A DNA stretch of 19,441 bases from an uncultured Desulfovibrio sp. (lineage in GTDB: Bacteria; Desulfobacterota; Desulfovibrionia; Desulfovibrionales; Desulfovibrionaceae), in contig CALBAX010000018.1 of NCBI GenBank assembly GCA_937926875.1, forward strand, positions 1-19,441, written 5' to 3'. Below, piece by piece: positions 1-6,927 of the stretch. Positions within the stretch are counted from its first letter, which is position 1. Each line of letters begins with the position of its first letter. The notes beneath the pieces are model-generated. The model was given only the letters and a program-made list of their open reading frames with translations, was not told where the DNA came from and ran no database searches. The position numbers were made by a program, and so were the translations under genes.

Positions 1-80
1 AAGGGAAACCTTTTTGGAAAAAGGTTCTCCCTTCCCCCCTTGCATCCCCCCATCCTTTCCAAAAACTTTTATTTGGGAAG
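1..80 (+). repeat. Intergenic hairpin repeat, copy A (cut by window edge)
   Basis: The arms at 1-15 (AAGGGAAACCTTTTT) and 18-33 (AAAAAGGTTCTCCCTT) pair with one bulge around a GG centre. The right arm continues into CCCCCC, so the left arm probably extends beyond the window. A C-rich stretch and the tail CTTTCCAAAAACTTTT follow. The same layout (hairpin, C-rich spacer, TTTCCAAAACTTTT-like tail) recurs at 409-500, 10429-10512 and 10870-10950. By analogy with those copies, it probably lies just downstream of a plus-strand gene outside the window. Confidence 0.7.
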
Positions 81-238
81 ATGGCAGCGGGGGGAGGGGC
101 GGCGGCCTGGTCGCCGGCTGCCGGTCTCCATCAGGCAGGACAGGGCATGGCATGGAAGGCTGTGACCGGATCGCGGAGAGCGGACAGCGTCCGCCTGAAG
201 GGGGCTACTCCCCTTGTCATCTCTCCGTTCTGTCCAGA
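81..238. other. Intergenic stretch without a gene
   Basis: GC-rich sequence between repeat copy A and the terminator at 239-280. The open frames crossing it have no ribosome site and low-complexity Gly/Ala/Arg content. A short GGGG/CCCC inverted repeat near 201-213 is the only structure I see. Confidence 0.5.
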
Positions 239-280
239 CACAAAAAAAGAGAACGTCCGAAGGCGTTCTCTTTTTTTGTG
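239..280. terminator. Bidirectional intrinsic terminator
   Basis: A perfect 17-bp inverted repeat: left arm 239-255 (CACAAAAAAAGAGAACG) and right arm 264-280 (CGTTCTCTTTTTTTGTG), with loop 256-263. The A-tract on one side and T-tract on the other give a U-run after the GC part of the stem on either strand. It lies between repeat copies A (+) and B (-), as expected for a shared terminator between a plus-strand gene to the left and trmI. Confidence 0.85.
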
Positions 281-408
281 CGGGCAGGCCGCGGACAATG
301 GCTTTCCATGGATGCTGTCCCCGGCGCTGCGGGCATGGTTTTCCGTTTTTATTCTGGGTCAGAATGCGTCATCTCCAGCCGTGAGGCAGCGACGGGGACC
401 AGCCATCC

Positions 409-500
409 CGGCCAGAGGAAAGTTTTTTCAGGGTGGGGGGAGAGCGCGAGAGGGGGGAGGGACGGTTTTTACAAAAAACGTCCCTCCCCCCTCTCGTTCA
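409..500 (-). repeat. Intergenic hairpin repeat, copy B
   Basis: An 18-bp perfect inverted repeat: 447-464 (CGAGAGGGGGGAGGGACG) and 479-496, enclosing a T-run/A-run loop. Read on the minus strand, a C-rich stretch and the tail GAAAAAACTTTCCTCTGG follow (about 409-428), resembling the tail of copy C. It starts about 22 bp past the trmI stop in the trmI orientation. It may act as an mRNA 3' end or terminator, although the true U-run terminator is at 239-280. Confidence 0.75.
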
Positions 501-518
501 AAAAACGCGCTGGAACGA

Positions 519-1415
519 CTATTCGTCGTCGCCGGCGGTCTCGCTGTCATCGTAGGGGGTGGCGCCGCTTTCGGCAAGGCGGGCCTGGCGGGCGGCTTCC
601 TGCTTGCGCTGGCGGGTTCCCAGGGGGCGGCTGTATTCGAAGTCGGCGCTGCGCTCCTGATGGCGGCAGAAGATGAGGAAGCCGGTATGGGCGTTCATGC
701 GGTCTTCGGGGCGCAGACGGTCAGCCACGGGCTTCCAGTTGCGCATGAGGATCTCGCAGACTTCGATGTCGGCGAAGGGCCCCTTTTCCAGGCCCATGAG
801 CAGCTTGCTGACCTGGTCCACGGTGGGGACGAGGAAGCCGAACATGGCGCCGGGCTTCACGGCTTTGACGGCGTGGTCGAGGTAGTCCCAGGGGGTGCGC
901 ACGTCGAGGAAGAGGGCATCGGCGTTGTCGATGCAGAAGCCGTCGGCGATGTCGCGGTGGACGATCTCCACGTTGTCGCCCACGCCGGCCCATTCGAGGT
1001 TGCGGCGGGCCAGCTTCATGAATTCTTCGCGGGCCTCGTGGCTGACGACGCGGCCGGTGGGGCCGCAGAACCAGGAAAGACCGGTGGTCAGGCCGCCGGA
1101 GCCGCAGCCGGCCTCGATGATGGTACGGCCGGGACCGGCGCCGAGGCGCAGGCAGATGTAGGCGATATCCTTGGGATAGATGATCTGGGTCTGACGCTTG
1201 AGGCCCTTGAGGCGGTCGTGCAGGGTGGCTTCCAGCACACGGATGGGGATATCCAGGCTGGTGCGCACTTCGCTGCCGAAGTTGGCGGCGTGTACGGCTT
1301 CGGCGCTGAGGACGCCGTCGTTGCTGTGCCAGTCCTGACCTTCCTCAAGGCGCTTGATGTAGCGCCGGTCCTTGTTGGGGGTGACATAGACCACCAGAGA
1401 GCCGTAGGGGATCAT
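519..1415 (-). CDS. trmI: tRNA (adenine-N1)-methyltransferase, TrmI family
   Basis: The 298-residue protein resembles the TrmI/Gcd14 family, which methylates N1 of adenosine (position 57/58) in the T-loop of tRNA using S-adenosylmethionine. The N-terminal part is a small beta domain with the family signature IIYPKD at 78-83. A Rossmann-type methyltransferase follows, with the SAM-binding glycine motif EAGCGSGG at 101-108, an acidic residue after strand 2 (HEARE, about 126-130) and LFLDVRTPW at 168-176, the motif IV region. The C-terminus is a charged, probably disordered tail. I chose the ATG at 1415 because AAGGAA lies 5 bp upstream and MIPYGSLV is a plausible family N-terminus. The frame stays open to 1631, but that extension is Pro/Arg-rich and has no good ribosome site. 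It follows the PBP gene on the same strand after 259 bp and is followed by repeat copy B. Confidence 0.9.
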   Translation of the reverse strand: MIPYGSLVVYVTPNKDRRYIKRLEEGQDWHSNDGVLSAEAVHAANFGSEVRTSLDIPIRVLEATLHDRLKGLKRQTQIIYPKDIAYICLRLGAGPGRTIIEAGCGSGGLTTGLSWFCGPTGRVVSHEAREEFMKLARRNLEWAGVGDNVEIVHRDIADGFCIDNADALFLDVRTPWDYLDHAVKAVKPGAMFGFLVPTVDQVSKLLMGLEKGPFADIEVCEILMRNWKPVADRLRPEDRMNAHTGFLIFCRHQERSADFEYSRPLGTRQRKQEAARQARLAESGATPYDDSETAGDDE

Positions 1416-1674
1416 GTGTTTCCTTGTGGTTGGAGTGGGTCGGGCAGGGCGGGGGCTCTGCCCGGAAAGGGGCGCCGCGGGGCAGGGGATGACAGGCGGC
1501 CGGGGCCTTTCGCTAGCGTTCATGCCCGCCCGTCCGGGAAGGGGCTGGCAGGGCGGATCTGCGCCATGTGGCAGCGCCGGGACCACAGCCTGCGCTGTGG
1601 GGGCTTCGTGTACATCAGGCGGGGCCTCCATCCGCCGGAAGGAGGCCCCGCAGTGGGTGCGTACTTTTCAGGGG
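1416..1674 (-). other. Gap between PBP gene and trmI with two stem-loops
   Basis: No gene. Two inverted repeats stand out: 1621-1629 with 1641-1649 (GGGGCCTCC/GGAGGCCCC, 9 bp), about 26 bp past the PBP stop, and 1583-1589 with 1594-1600 (CCACAGC/GCTGTGG, 7 bp, loop CTGC). Neither is followed by a T-run on the minus strand. They could slow readthrough or protect an mRNA end, but I cannot call a canonical terminator, so read-through into trmI is possible. Confidence 0.5.
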
Positions 1675-4137
1675 CTAGAACATCTGCCGCATGAGGTCCT
1701 CGCCGCCGCCGGAGGTGTCGGGGGCCGCCGGGGTGCTGCTGCCCGTGGCCGGGTCCTCGCTGGCGTTGTCGATGGCCGAGAGGCCGGGGCCGGGCACGCC
1801 CTGGAAGGCCAGACCGTCCTGCATGGTGATGCCGGGCGGCATGGTGAAGTCCTGGGGCTGGTCGTTGTACAGGTCTTCGATCTGGCTGCGGTAATAGCGG
1901 AAGATGGGGGCCGCGGTGCGCCCGCCCTGTTCCTGCTTGCCCAGGGACTGGAGCTGGTCGAAGCCCACATAGACGCCCGTGACCAGAGAGGGCGAGAAGC
2001 CCACGAACCAGGCGTCGTTCTCGTCGTTGCTGGTACCGGTCTTGCCGGCGATGACGTGGCCCTCCACACGGGCGCGGCTGCCGGTACCGGAGTTGACCAC
2101 GTTCTTGAGCAGCGTGGCCATCTGGTAGGCGTTCTGCGGGGTGAGGGCCTGCCAGTGCTGGATGTCCTGCCGGTAGAGCTCGCGGCCGTTGTTGTCGGTG
2201 ATGGAAGTGATGATGCGCGGGCGCACGCCCAGGCCCTGGTTGGCGAAGGCGGCGTAGGCCTGCGTCAGGTTGAGGGGCGAGACGGCCACGGCGCCGAGAC
2301 TGATGGACAGTTCCTGCGGGAAGTGGGGCTCGAGGCCCAGCATCTTGGCGCGCTGGATGACGTTGCTGATGCCCACCTTGTGGGCCAGGCGCACGGTGCA
2401 GGTGTTGCGGGAAAGGGTCAGGGCCTCATAAAGGGGCATGATGCCGCGGAAGTTCTTTTCGTAGTTGCCGGGCCGCCAGACTTCGTTGGTGTAGGGGTTC
2501 ACGTAGACGAAGGGGCCGTCCAGCACCGAGGACGTGGGCGTGAAGCCGAAGTCCAGGGCCGTGGAGTAGACCACGGGCTTGAAGCTGGAACCGGGCTGCC
2601 GACGGGCCTGGGTAGCACGGTTGAAGTGGCTGTCGCCGAACTGGTAGCCGCCGATGAGGGCCACCACGTCGCCGCTCTGGGTCTCCACGGAGGCCAGGGC
2701 GCCCTGCACCAGCGGCTCCTGCTGGAGGAGCAGGGTGATGGGCTTTTGCGGCGAGGCCGTGGCGGGATCGAAGTCCACGGTCTTGGTGGCGGCCTTGCCC
2801 TTTTTGCCGCCTTCGGCCTGGACGGTCACGGGCGCGGCCGAGACCATGATCAGGTCGTTGACGTTCAGCACCTTGCGGGCGTCGCGCACGGCGGGCGCGC
2901 CCCAGCCGGAGACCTTGCGGTTGGGGGTGCGGGCCCAGGACATGTTGGCCACGGGGATGTAGCCGGTGTAGCCCTTGCCCAGCAGGACGCGGGCGCCCTT
3001 GGCGTCCACGGCCGTGACCACGGCCTGCACCCAGGCTTTGCCCATGAGGTCGGCAGGGGCAAAGGCGCTTTTTTCGCGGAACTCGGTCACCTCTTCAGGG
3101 GAGAGCTTCTTGACCGGGCCACGCCAGCCCTGGCGCTTGTCCAGCTCTTCCAGACCGCGGCGCAGGGCCGCGCCCGCGGCATCCTGCTGCACGGGATCCA
3201 TGGCGGTACGCACGGTGAGGCCAGCGGTGTAGACGTATTCCTCGCCGCTCTTCAGGGTATCGATGCCCAGGGTGCGCAGGTTCTCTTCGGTGAAGAATTC
3301 CACCAGCAGACGGCGGGCTTCTTCAAAATACCACTTGGAGGCCCCGCCGCGGTTCTCGGGCATGCTCCAGTAGACCAGGGGCTCGTCGATGGCCTGCTGG
3401 TACTGTTCCTCGGTGATCCACTTGAGGGTGCGCAGGCGGCCAAGGACGTACATCTGGCGGGCTTTGGCGGCCTCGGGATGCCGGAAGGGATTGTAACGGC
3501 TGGGGGCCTGGGGCAGGCCGGCGATGACGGCGCTCTCGGCCAGGGTGATGTCGGAAGCGTGCTTGCCGAAATAGGTACGGGCCGCGGCTTCCACACCGTA
3601 GGCGTGCTGCCCCAGATAGATATAGTTGAGGTAGGTCTGGAGGATGTCGTCCTTGCTGACGGTATGTTCCAGCCGGTAGGCCAGGATGGCTTCCTTCATC
3701 TTGCGGGTGTAGCTGCGTTCCGAACTCAGCAGGAGCTGTTTGATGATCTGCTGGGTGATGGTGCTGCCGCCCTGCTGGCCGCCACCGGAAGCCTTGTTGC
3801 GCAGGTTGTAGATGAAGGCACGCACGATGGCCACGGGATCGACGCCATGATGCTGGTAGAAGGAATCGTCTTCCGCGGCCAGGAAGGACATGGGCAGCCA
3901 GGGAGACATCTCCTTGAGGGTGATGCTGTAGCGTTTTTCCGTGGCGAGGGTGCCGATGGTGGAGCCGTCACGGGCCAGGATGACCGTGGCCTGCGGGGCT
4001 TCGTACCCGGTAAGGCGTTCCAGGTCGGGCAGGTCGCGCGAGGCCCAGTAGAACAGGCCGGCCACGGCGGCACAGCCGAGGATGCCCAGCGTGAACAGCA
4101 GACCGAAGGACCAGAGGAAGACTTTTTTTACGTTCAT
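1675..4137 (-). CDS. mrcA: Class A penicillin-binding protein (PBP1A type)
   Basis: An 820-residue bifunctional peptidoglycan synthase that polymerises lipid II and cross-links peptides on the outer face of the inner membrane. A short cytoplasmic N-terminus precedes one membrane helix (about 6-32). The glycosyltransferase family 51 domain (about 55-235) has catalytic Glu89 in AAEDDSFYQHHGVD and the second motif GGSTITQQ at 123-130. An OB-like insert lies at about 340-440. The transpeptidase domain (about 475-760) has the SxxK nucleophile in GSSFKP (Ser517, Lys520), SRN at 576-578 and KTGT at 699-702. All catalytic motifs are intact and the length is normal for PBP1A. The start is the most upstream ATG in frame; no clear ribosome site precedes it. 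The C-terminal tail is Ser/Thr/Pro/Gly-rich. The symbol mrcA (ponA) is by family, since paralogues are common. Confidence 0.93.
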   Translation of the reverse strand: MNVKKVFLWSFGLLFTLGILGCAAVAGLFYWASRDLPDLERLTGYEAPQATVILARDGSTIGTLATEKRYSITLKEMSPWLPMSFLAAEDDSFYQHHGVDPVAIVRAFIYNLRNKASGGGQQGGSTITQQIIKQLLLSSERSYTRKMKEAILAYRLEHTVSKDDILQTYLNYIYLGQHAYGVEAAARTYFGKHASDITLAESAVIAGLPQAPSRYNPFRHPEAAKARQMYVLGRLRTLKWITEEQYQQAIDEPLVYWSMPENRGGASKWYFEEARRLLVEFFTEENLRTLGIDTLKSGEEYVYTAGLTVRTAMDPVQQDAAGAALRRGLEELDKRQGWRGPVKKLSPEEVTEFREKSAFAPADLMGKAWVQAVVTAVDAKGARVLLGKGYTGYIPVANMSWARTPNRKVSGWGAPAVRDARKVLNVNDLIMVSAAPVTVQAEGGKKGKAATKTVDFDPATASPQKPITLLLQQEPLVQGALASVETQSGDVVALIGGYQFGDSHFNRATQARRQPGSSFKPVVYSTALDFGFTPTSSVLDGPFVYVNPYTNEVWRPGNYEKNFRGIMPLYEALTLSRNTCTVRLAHKVGISNVIQRAKMLGLEPHFPQELSISLGAVAVSPLNLTQAYAAFANQGLGVRPRIITSITDNNGRELYRQDIQHWQALTPQNAYQMATLLKNVVNSGTGSRARVEGHVIAGKTGTSNDENDAWFVGFSPSLVTGVYVGFDQLQSLGKQEQGGRTAAPIFRYYRSQIEDLYNDQPQDFTMPPGITMQDGLAFQGVPGPGLSAIDNASEDPATGSSTPAAPDTSGGGEDLMRQMF

Positions 4138-4200
4138 GGCAAGGCGGATACCGTTTTTTTGTCTGCGCGTAAAGGGAGGGCGCGGGGCGCCGCGGGCCGG

Positions 4201-4237
4201 GAAAGAAAAAGGCGTCCGCCTGCGGGAGGGGACGCCT
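4201..4237 (-). terminator. Second (distal) terminator after dsrC
   Basis: The 8-bp stem AGGCGTCC (4210-4217) with GGACGCCT (4230-4237) is followed on the minus strand by TTTTTCTTTC (4210-4201). It is the second of two tandem hairpins after the dsrC stop and precedes the PBP start at 4137, so it would insulate the PBP gene from dsrC transcription. Confidence 0.65.
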
Positions 4238-4244
4238 GAAAGGG

Positions 4245-4270
4245 AAAAGGCGGGACGAAGCCCCGCCTTT
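4245..4270 (-). terminator. First (proximal) terminator after dsrC
   Basis: The 9-bp stem AAAGGCGGG (4246-4254) with CCCGCCTTT (4262-4270) lies 16 bp past the dsrC stop. On the minus strand the stem runs into CCGCCTTTTCCCTTT, a moderate U-tract. With the hairpin at 4210-4237 it makes a double stop for an expectedly abundant transcript. Confidence 0.75.
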
Positions 4271-4286
4271 CAAGCAATGCTGAGAA

Positions 4287-4604
4287 CTACACGCAGCCGG
4301 TGGGCTTGGGCAGGCCAGCCATTTTGCAGGCGCCTTTGCCGGGGCCGGAGGGGAACAGTTCGTACACTTCTTTCAGCTTGTAGCCGGTGTTCTTGGACAG
4401 AATGCGGACCATGGGAGCGATACCGTTCTTCTTGTAGTAGTCCTGCAGGAAGTCCAAGATCTTCTGATGGTCAGCGGTGATTTCGGCGATACCTTCGGAT
4501 TCTTTCACGAATTCCATCCATTCCGGGCACCAGTCGTCGAAACGGAGCAGGAAGCCGTCTTCATCAACTTCGAAGGTTTTGCCCTGAAAGCTAATTTCAG
4601 CCAT
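4287..4604 (-). CDS. dsrC: DsrC, sulfur-carrier protein of dissimilatory sulfite reduction
   Basis: The 105-residue protein matches the DsrC/TusE/RspA family in length and fold signature. It is a true DsrC, not TusE, because both redox cysteines are present on the flexible C-terminal arm: Cys104 is penultimate (PTGCV) and Cys93 is eleven residues before it (GACKMAG). In the established model the arm enters DsrAB, receives a sulfur atom from sulfite as a DsrC trisulfide, and is then reduced by the membrane complex DsrMKJOP. The cytoplasmic protein is usually very abundant. The ATG at 4604 has a strong AAGGAGG eight bases upstream. The gene stands alone, away from dsrAB, with its own promoter-like sequence (4748-4776), a leader of about 135 nt and tandem terminators. 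This is the clearest marker of sulfate or sulfite respiration in the window. Confidence 0.97.
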   Translation of the reverse strand: MAEISFQGKTFEVDEDGFLLRFDDWCPEWMEFVKESEGIAEITADHQKILDFLQDYYKKNGIAPMVRILSKNTGYKLKEVYELFPSGPGKGACKMAGLPKPTGCV

Positions 4605-4632
4605 GCGTGTCCTCCTTGGACGTTTGCTCTAT

Positions 4633-4650
4633 TCGGGCCTTGCGGCCCGA
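4633..4650 (-). other. Stem-loop in dsrC 5' leader
   Basis: TCGGGCC (4633-4639) pairs perfectly with GGCCCGA (4644-4650) around a TTGC loop. No U-run follows on the minus strand, and the dsrC ribosome site begins about 20 bases downstream. It may stabilise the leader of an abundant mRNA, or be a weak leftover terminator from the CBS gene upstream. Confidence 0.5.
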
Positions 4651-4747
4651 GCCAGACAGCCGAAGCATTATGGTGTTCGGCTCATTCCCCATTGATTGCG
4701 AAAGCTCTGCAATCGCAAATGCACACTTCTTTTGCCACAAAAAAATA

Positions 4748-4776
4748 ATCTTGGCAAGCCCTGAAAAAACCGTCAA
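4748..4776 (-). promoter_or_regulatory. Predicted sigma-70 promoter of dsrC
   Basis: On the minus strand TTGACG (4776-4771) is separated by 17 bp from CAAGAT (4753-4748), with TG one base before the -10 (extended -10). The surrounding 80 bp are AT-rich, unlike the rest of the window. The predicted start near 4741 would give dsrC a leader of about 135 nt. Read by eye from consensus only. Confidence 0.5.
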
Positions 4777-4826
4777 AACCTACGCAGATACGAAGATTTG
4801 CTCTCTATATCTGATGTTGCAGGAGT

Positions 4827-5492
4827 CTAGTCGGTCACATCATAGGGGGCGGCCAGCAGCAGCGTGCCGGTGGCTTCCAGATCCTTGACCAGCGCGTCTT
4901 CGACGGACTTGTCGTCCATGCTGCGGATGCGGACGTAGACCTGGCGCTTGTCGCCGTCCAGGTAGTAGGACAGCACGGAGATGATGCGGGCACTGTGCTT
5001 GCGCAGGGTATCGAAGATCACGCGCATGCTGCCTGGGGTATCGGGCAGTTCAAAGGCGAACTGCATGCCGGGCACGCGGGCGCCGGTGATGTTGATCAGC
5101 AGCTTGAAGATGTCCTGGTCGGTGATGATGCCCACCAGCTTGTTGTCTTCAGAGACCACAGGCAGGCCGCCGAAGCGCTTGTCCATCATGAGGATGGCCG
5201 CCTGTTCCACGCTGTCCCAGGGCTTGATAGTGACCGGCTTGGCGGTCATAATGTCCTTGGCCTTGAGTTCTGCCAGAAGGTATTGCATTTCATGCACTTC
5301 CAGCGCCGTGGCCTTGGAAGGCGACGCGCCCTTGACGTCTCTGTCGGAGATGATGCCCACCACGCGGTTCTGGTCATCGACCACGGGCAGGCGGCGGATT
5401 TGGTGCTCCTTGAGCAGGTTGCGGCACTTCAGCAGGGACGTGTCGGGCTTGACGGCAATGACGTTGGTAGCCATCCAGTTTTCTACGAGCAT
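4827..5492 (-). CDS. CBS-CBS-ACT domain protein (AcuB-like)
   Basis: The 221-residue cytoplasmic protein has two CBS domains, about 5-55 (MATNVIAVKP...RRLPVVDD...VVGIISDRDV) and 79-130 (DIMTAKPVTIK...GGLPVVSED...LVGIITDQDI). An ACT-like domain follows at about 146-215 (FAFELPDTPGSMRVIFDTL). CBS pairs usually bind adenosine nucleotides and ACT domains usually bind amino acids, so this is probably a ligand-sensing regulator. AcuB of Bacillus has the same layout but its role is unclear. The ATG at 5492 has AGGAGG six bases upstream and gives the usual family N-terminus. The frame stays open to 5753; an in-frame ATG at 5639 would add 49 residues with a hydrophobic stretch (see findings). It is divergent from larC. 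Its target is not visible here. Confidence 0.85.
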   Translation of the reverse strand: MLVENWMATNVIAVKPDTSLLKCRNLLKEHQIRRLPVVDDQNRVVGIISDRDVKGASPSKATALEVHEMQYLLAELKAKDIMTAKPVTIKPWDSVEQAAILMMDKRFGGLPVVSEDNKLVGIITDQDIFKLLINITGARVPGMQFAFELPDTPGSMRVIFDTLRKHSARIISVLSYYLDGDKRQVYVRIRSMDDKSVEDALVKDLEATGTLLLAAPYDVTD

Positions 5493-5626
5493 GGATCCTC
5501 CTGTTGAACAGAGACCCTGCGGCATGCCGCGGGCGGGAAGGTTCCCTTTTCTGTCCTGTCTTTTCACCATATACCAAGCCGCGCCCACAAACAAGCCTGT
5601 AAGAAGAAGGGGCAGCGCGGATTTCC
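5493..5626. promoter_or_regulatory. Divergent CBS/larC intergenic region with palindrome
   Basis: It holds a perfect 12-bp palindrome GCGGCATGCCGC (5519-5530), extended to 5516-5533 with one mismatch pair, lying 27 bp upstream of the CBS start. A weak minus-strand promoter candidate is TTGTTT (5594-5589) and TATATG (5573-5568) with a short 15-bp spacer. If real, transcription would start near 5561, and the palindrome would be in the CBS leader as a hairpin or operator. No convincing larC promoter is seen. Confidence 0.3.
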
Positions 5627-5644
5627 ATGATGGAGTCATTTCAG

Positions 5645-6805
5645 ATGCAGCATCTTTTCCTTGATTGCAGTCACGGCATGAGCGGGGACATGACCCTGGC
5701 CTCCCTTGCCCACCTCGGTGTGGATCTTTCCCCTCTGCCGGGCCTGCTGGCACAGGCGGGCGTGGCCTGCCGTCTGGAGGTCTGGCAGGAGGAGCGGGGC
5801 GGCGGTCCCGGCTGCCGGGTGGAGGTCGGCTGGGAGGCGGAGGGCCAGCCCCTGCGGCATCCGGCGGACATCGCCGCCATCTTCGCCGCCGTGCCCGTGG
5901 CGGACAGGGTCCGCGACAGGGCCCTGGCCGTGCTGGATGCCCTGACCCTGGCCGAGGCCGAGGCCCACGGCATCCGGCCTGAAGAGGTCCACTTCCATGA
6001 AGTGGGCGCCGTGGACACCCTGGTGGACATCCTGGGCGCCTGCTGGGCGCTGGACCAGTTGGGCGTGGAGCGGGTGACGGCCTGTGCGCTGCCCTGGTTC
6101 GGGGGCACCATCACCTGCGCCCACGGCGAGATCCCCCTGCCCGCGCCCGCCACGGCCAACCTCATGCGCGGCCTGCCCGTGCATCCCACCGATGCGAAGA
6201 CGGAGCTGGTGACCCCCACCGGCGCGGCCCTGGCCCGTGTGCTGGTGGACGAGTTCGTGGAGGGCCCGGAAGGCCGCCTGCTGGCCATGGGCACGGGCTA
6301 CGGCGCGCGTCCGGCGCCCACCGGCCTGCGGGCCTGGCTCGTGGAGGCCCGGGAGCCCCGTCAGGCCGATCACGGCCAGGGGGGGGAAGAGGACGTGATG
6401 CAGCTGGAGTGCCATCTCGACCATCTGACCGGAGAGGAACTGGGCACGGCCCTGGAACAGCTGGCTGCTGCCGCCGGGGTGCTGGACGTGCTGTGGCTGC
6501 CGGGCACGGGCAAGAAGAACCGTCCCGCGGGCCTGCTGCGGGTGCTTTGCCGTCCTGCCGATACGGAAGGTGTCGCCCGGGCCGTCCTGCGCCACACGCA
6601 CACCCTTGGCCTGCGGCGCCAGCTGCTGCAACGTCTGGTGCTGCCCCGCAGGGCCACGACCTGTACCTGCGGCGGGGCCTGCCTGCCCGCCAAGGAATAC
6701 GAACTGGAAGGCAGGACATATGTCCGGCCGGAGGCCGACGCCGTGGCCCGCCAGGCGGCGGCGCTGGAGCTGGGGGCCCCGGCATTGCGCTTGGGGAGAA
6801 AATGA
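5645..6805 (+). CDS. larC: LarC, nickel insertion for the nickel-pincer cofactor
   Basis: The 386-residue protein fits LarC (formerly DUF111), the CTP-dependent cyclometallase that inserts nickel into the pyridinium bis-thiocarboxylate mononucleotide made by LarB and LarE for LarA-type racemases. The N-terminal half carries DCSHGMSGDM at 7-16, HFHEVGAVDT at 116-125 and a metal/nucleotide-region block FGGTITCAHGEIPLPAPAT at 152-170. TELVTPTGAAL follows at 186-196. The C-terminal half has ECHLDHLTGEELG and GTGKKNRPAG. Both halves are in one uninterrupted frame, unlike Lactiplantibacillus larC, which needs a frameshift. I prefer the ATG at 5645, with GGAG nine bases upstream and DxxxGxSGD close to the N-terminus; ATGs at 5627 and 5630 are alternatives. 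A Cys cluster (TTCTCGGAC) near the C-terminus is unusual. No larA, larB or larE is in the window. Confidence 0.88.
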   Translation: MQHLFLDCSHGMSGDMTLASLAHLGVDLSPLPGLLAQAGVACRLEVWQEERGGGPGCRVEVGWEAEGQPLRHPADIAAIFAAVPVADRVRDRALAVLDALTLAEAEAHGIRPEEVHFHEVGAVDTLVDILGACWALDQLGVERVTACALPWFGGTITCAHGEIPLPAPATANLMRGLPVHPTDAKTELVTPTGAALARVLVDEFVEGPEGRLLAMGTGYGARPAPTGLRAWLVEAREPRQADHGQGGEEDVMQLECHLDHLTGEELGTALEQLAAAAGVLDVLWLPGTGKKNRPAGLLRVLCRPADTEGVARAVLRHTHTLGLRRQLLQRLVLPRRATTCTCGGACLPAKEYELEGRTYVRPEADAVARQAAALELGAPALRLGRK

Positions 6806-6876
6806 AAGTTTTTTCCAATAGCTGTAAAAATATTTAGCCTTGCTCCTCTCCTTGGGGAATGCTATGCGGGAAATGT

Positions 6877-6907
6877 GGGGCAAAGCTGCCCGCAACGGGC
6901 AGTCCCC
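6877..6907 (+). other. Stem-loop in leader of the repeat-rich exported protein
   Basis: CTGCCCG (6886-6892) pairs with CGGGCAG (6896-6902) around CAA, and outer GGGG (6877-6880) can pair with CCCC (6904-6907). It ends 8 bases before the AAGGAG ribosome site of the gene at 6928 and has no U-run, so it is more likely a leader structure than a larC terminator. Confidence 0.45.
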
Positions 6908-6927
6908 GACTCGCAAGGAGTTTTGCC

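Noticed and set aside
1414..4239. A 941-codon plus-strand open frame opposite the PBP gene
   Set aside because: It is antisense to a PBP with all catalytic motifs; its Gly/Val/His/Gln-rich product is the usual mirror image of GC-rich coding sequence.
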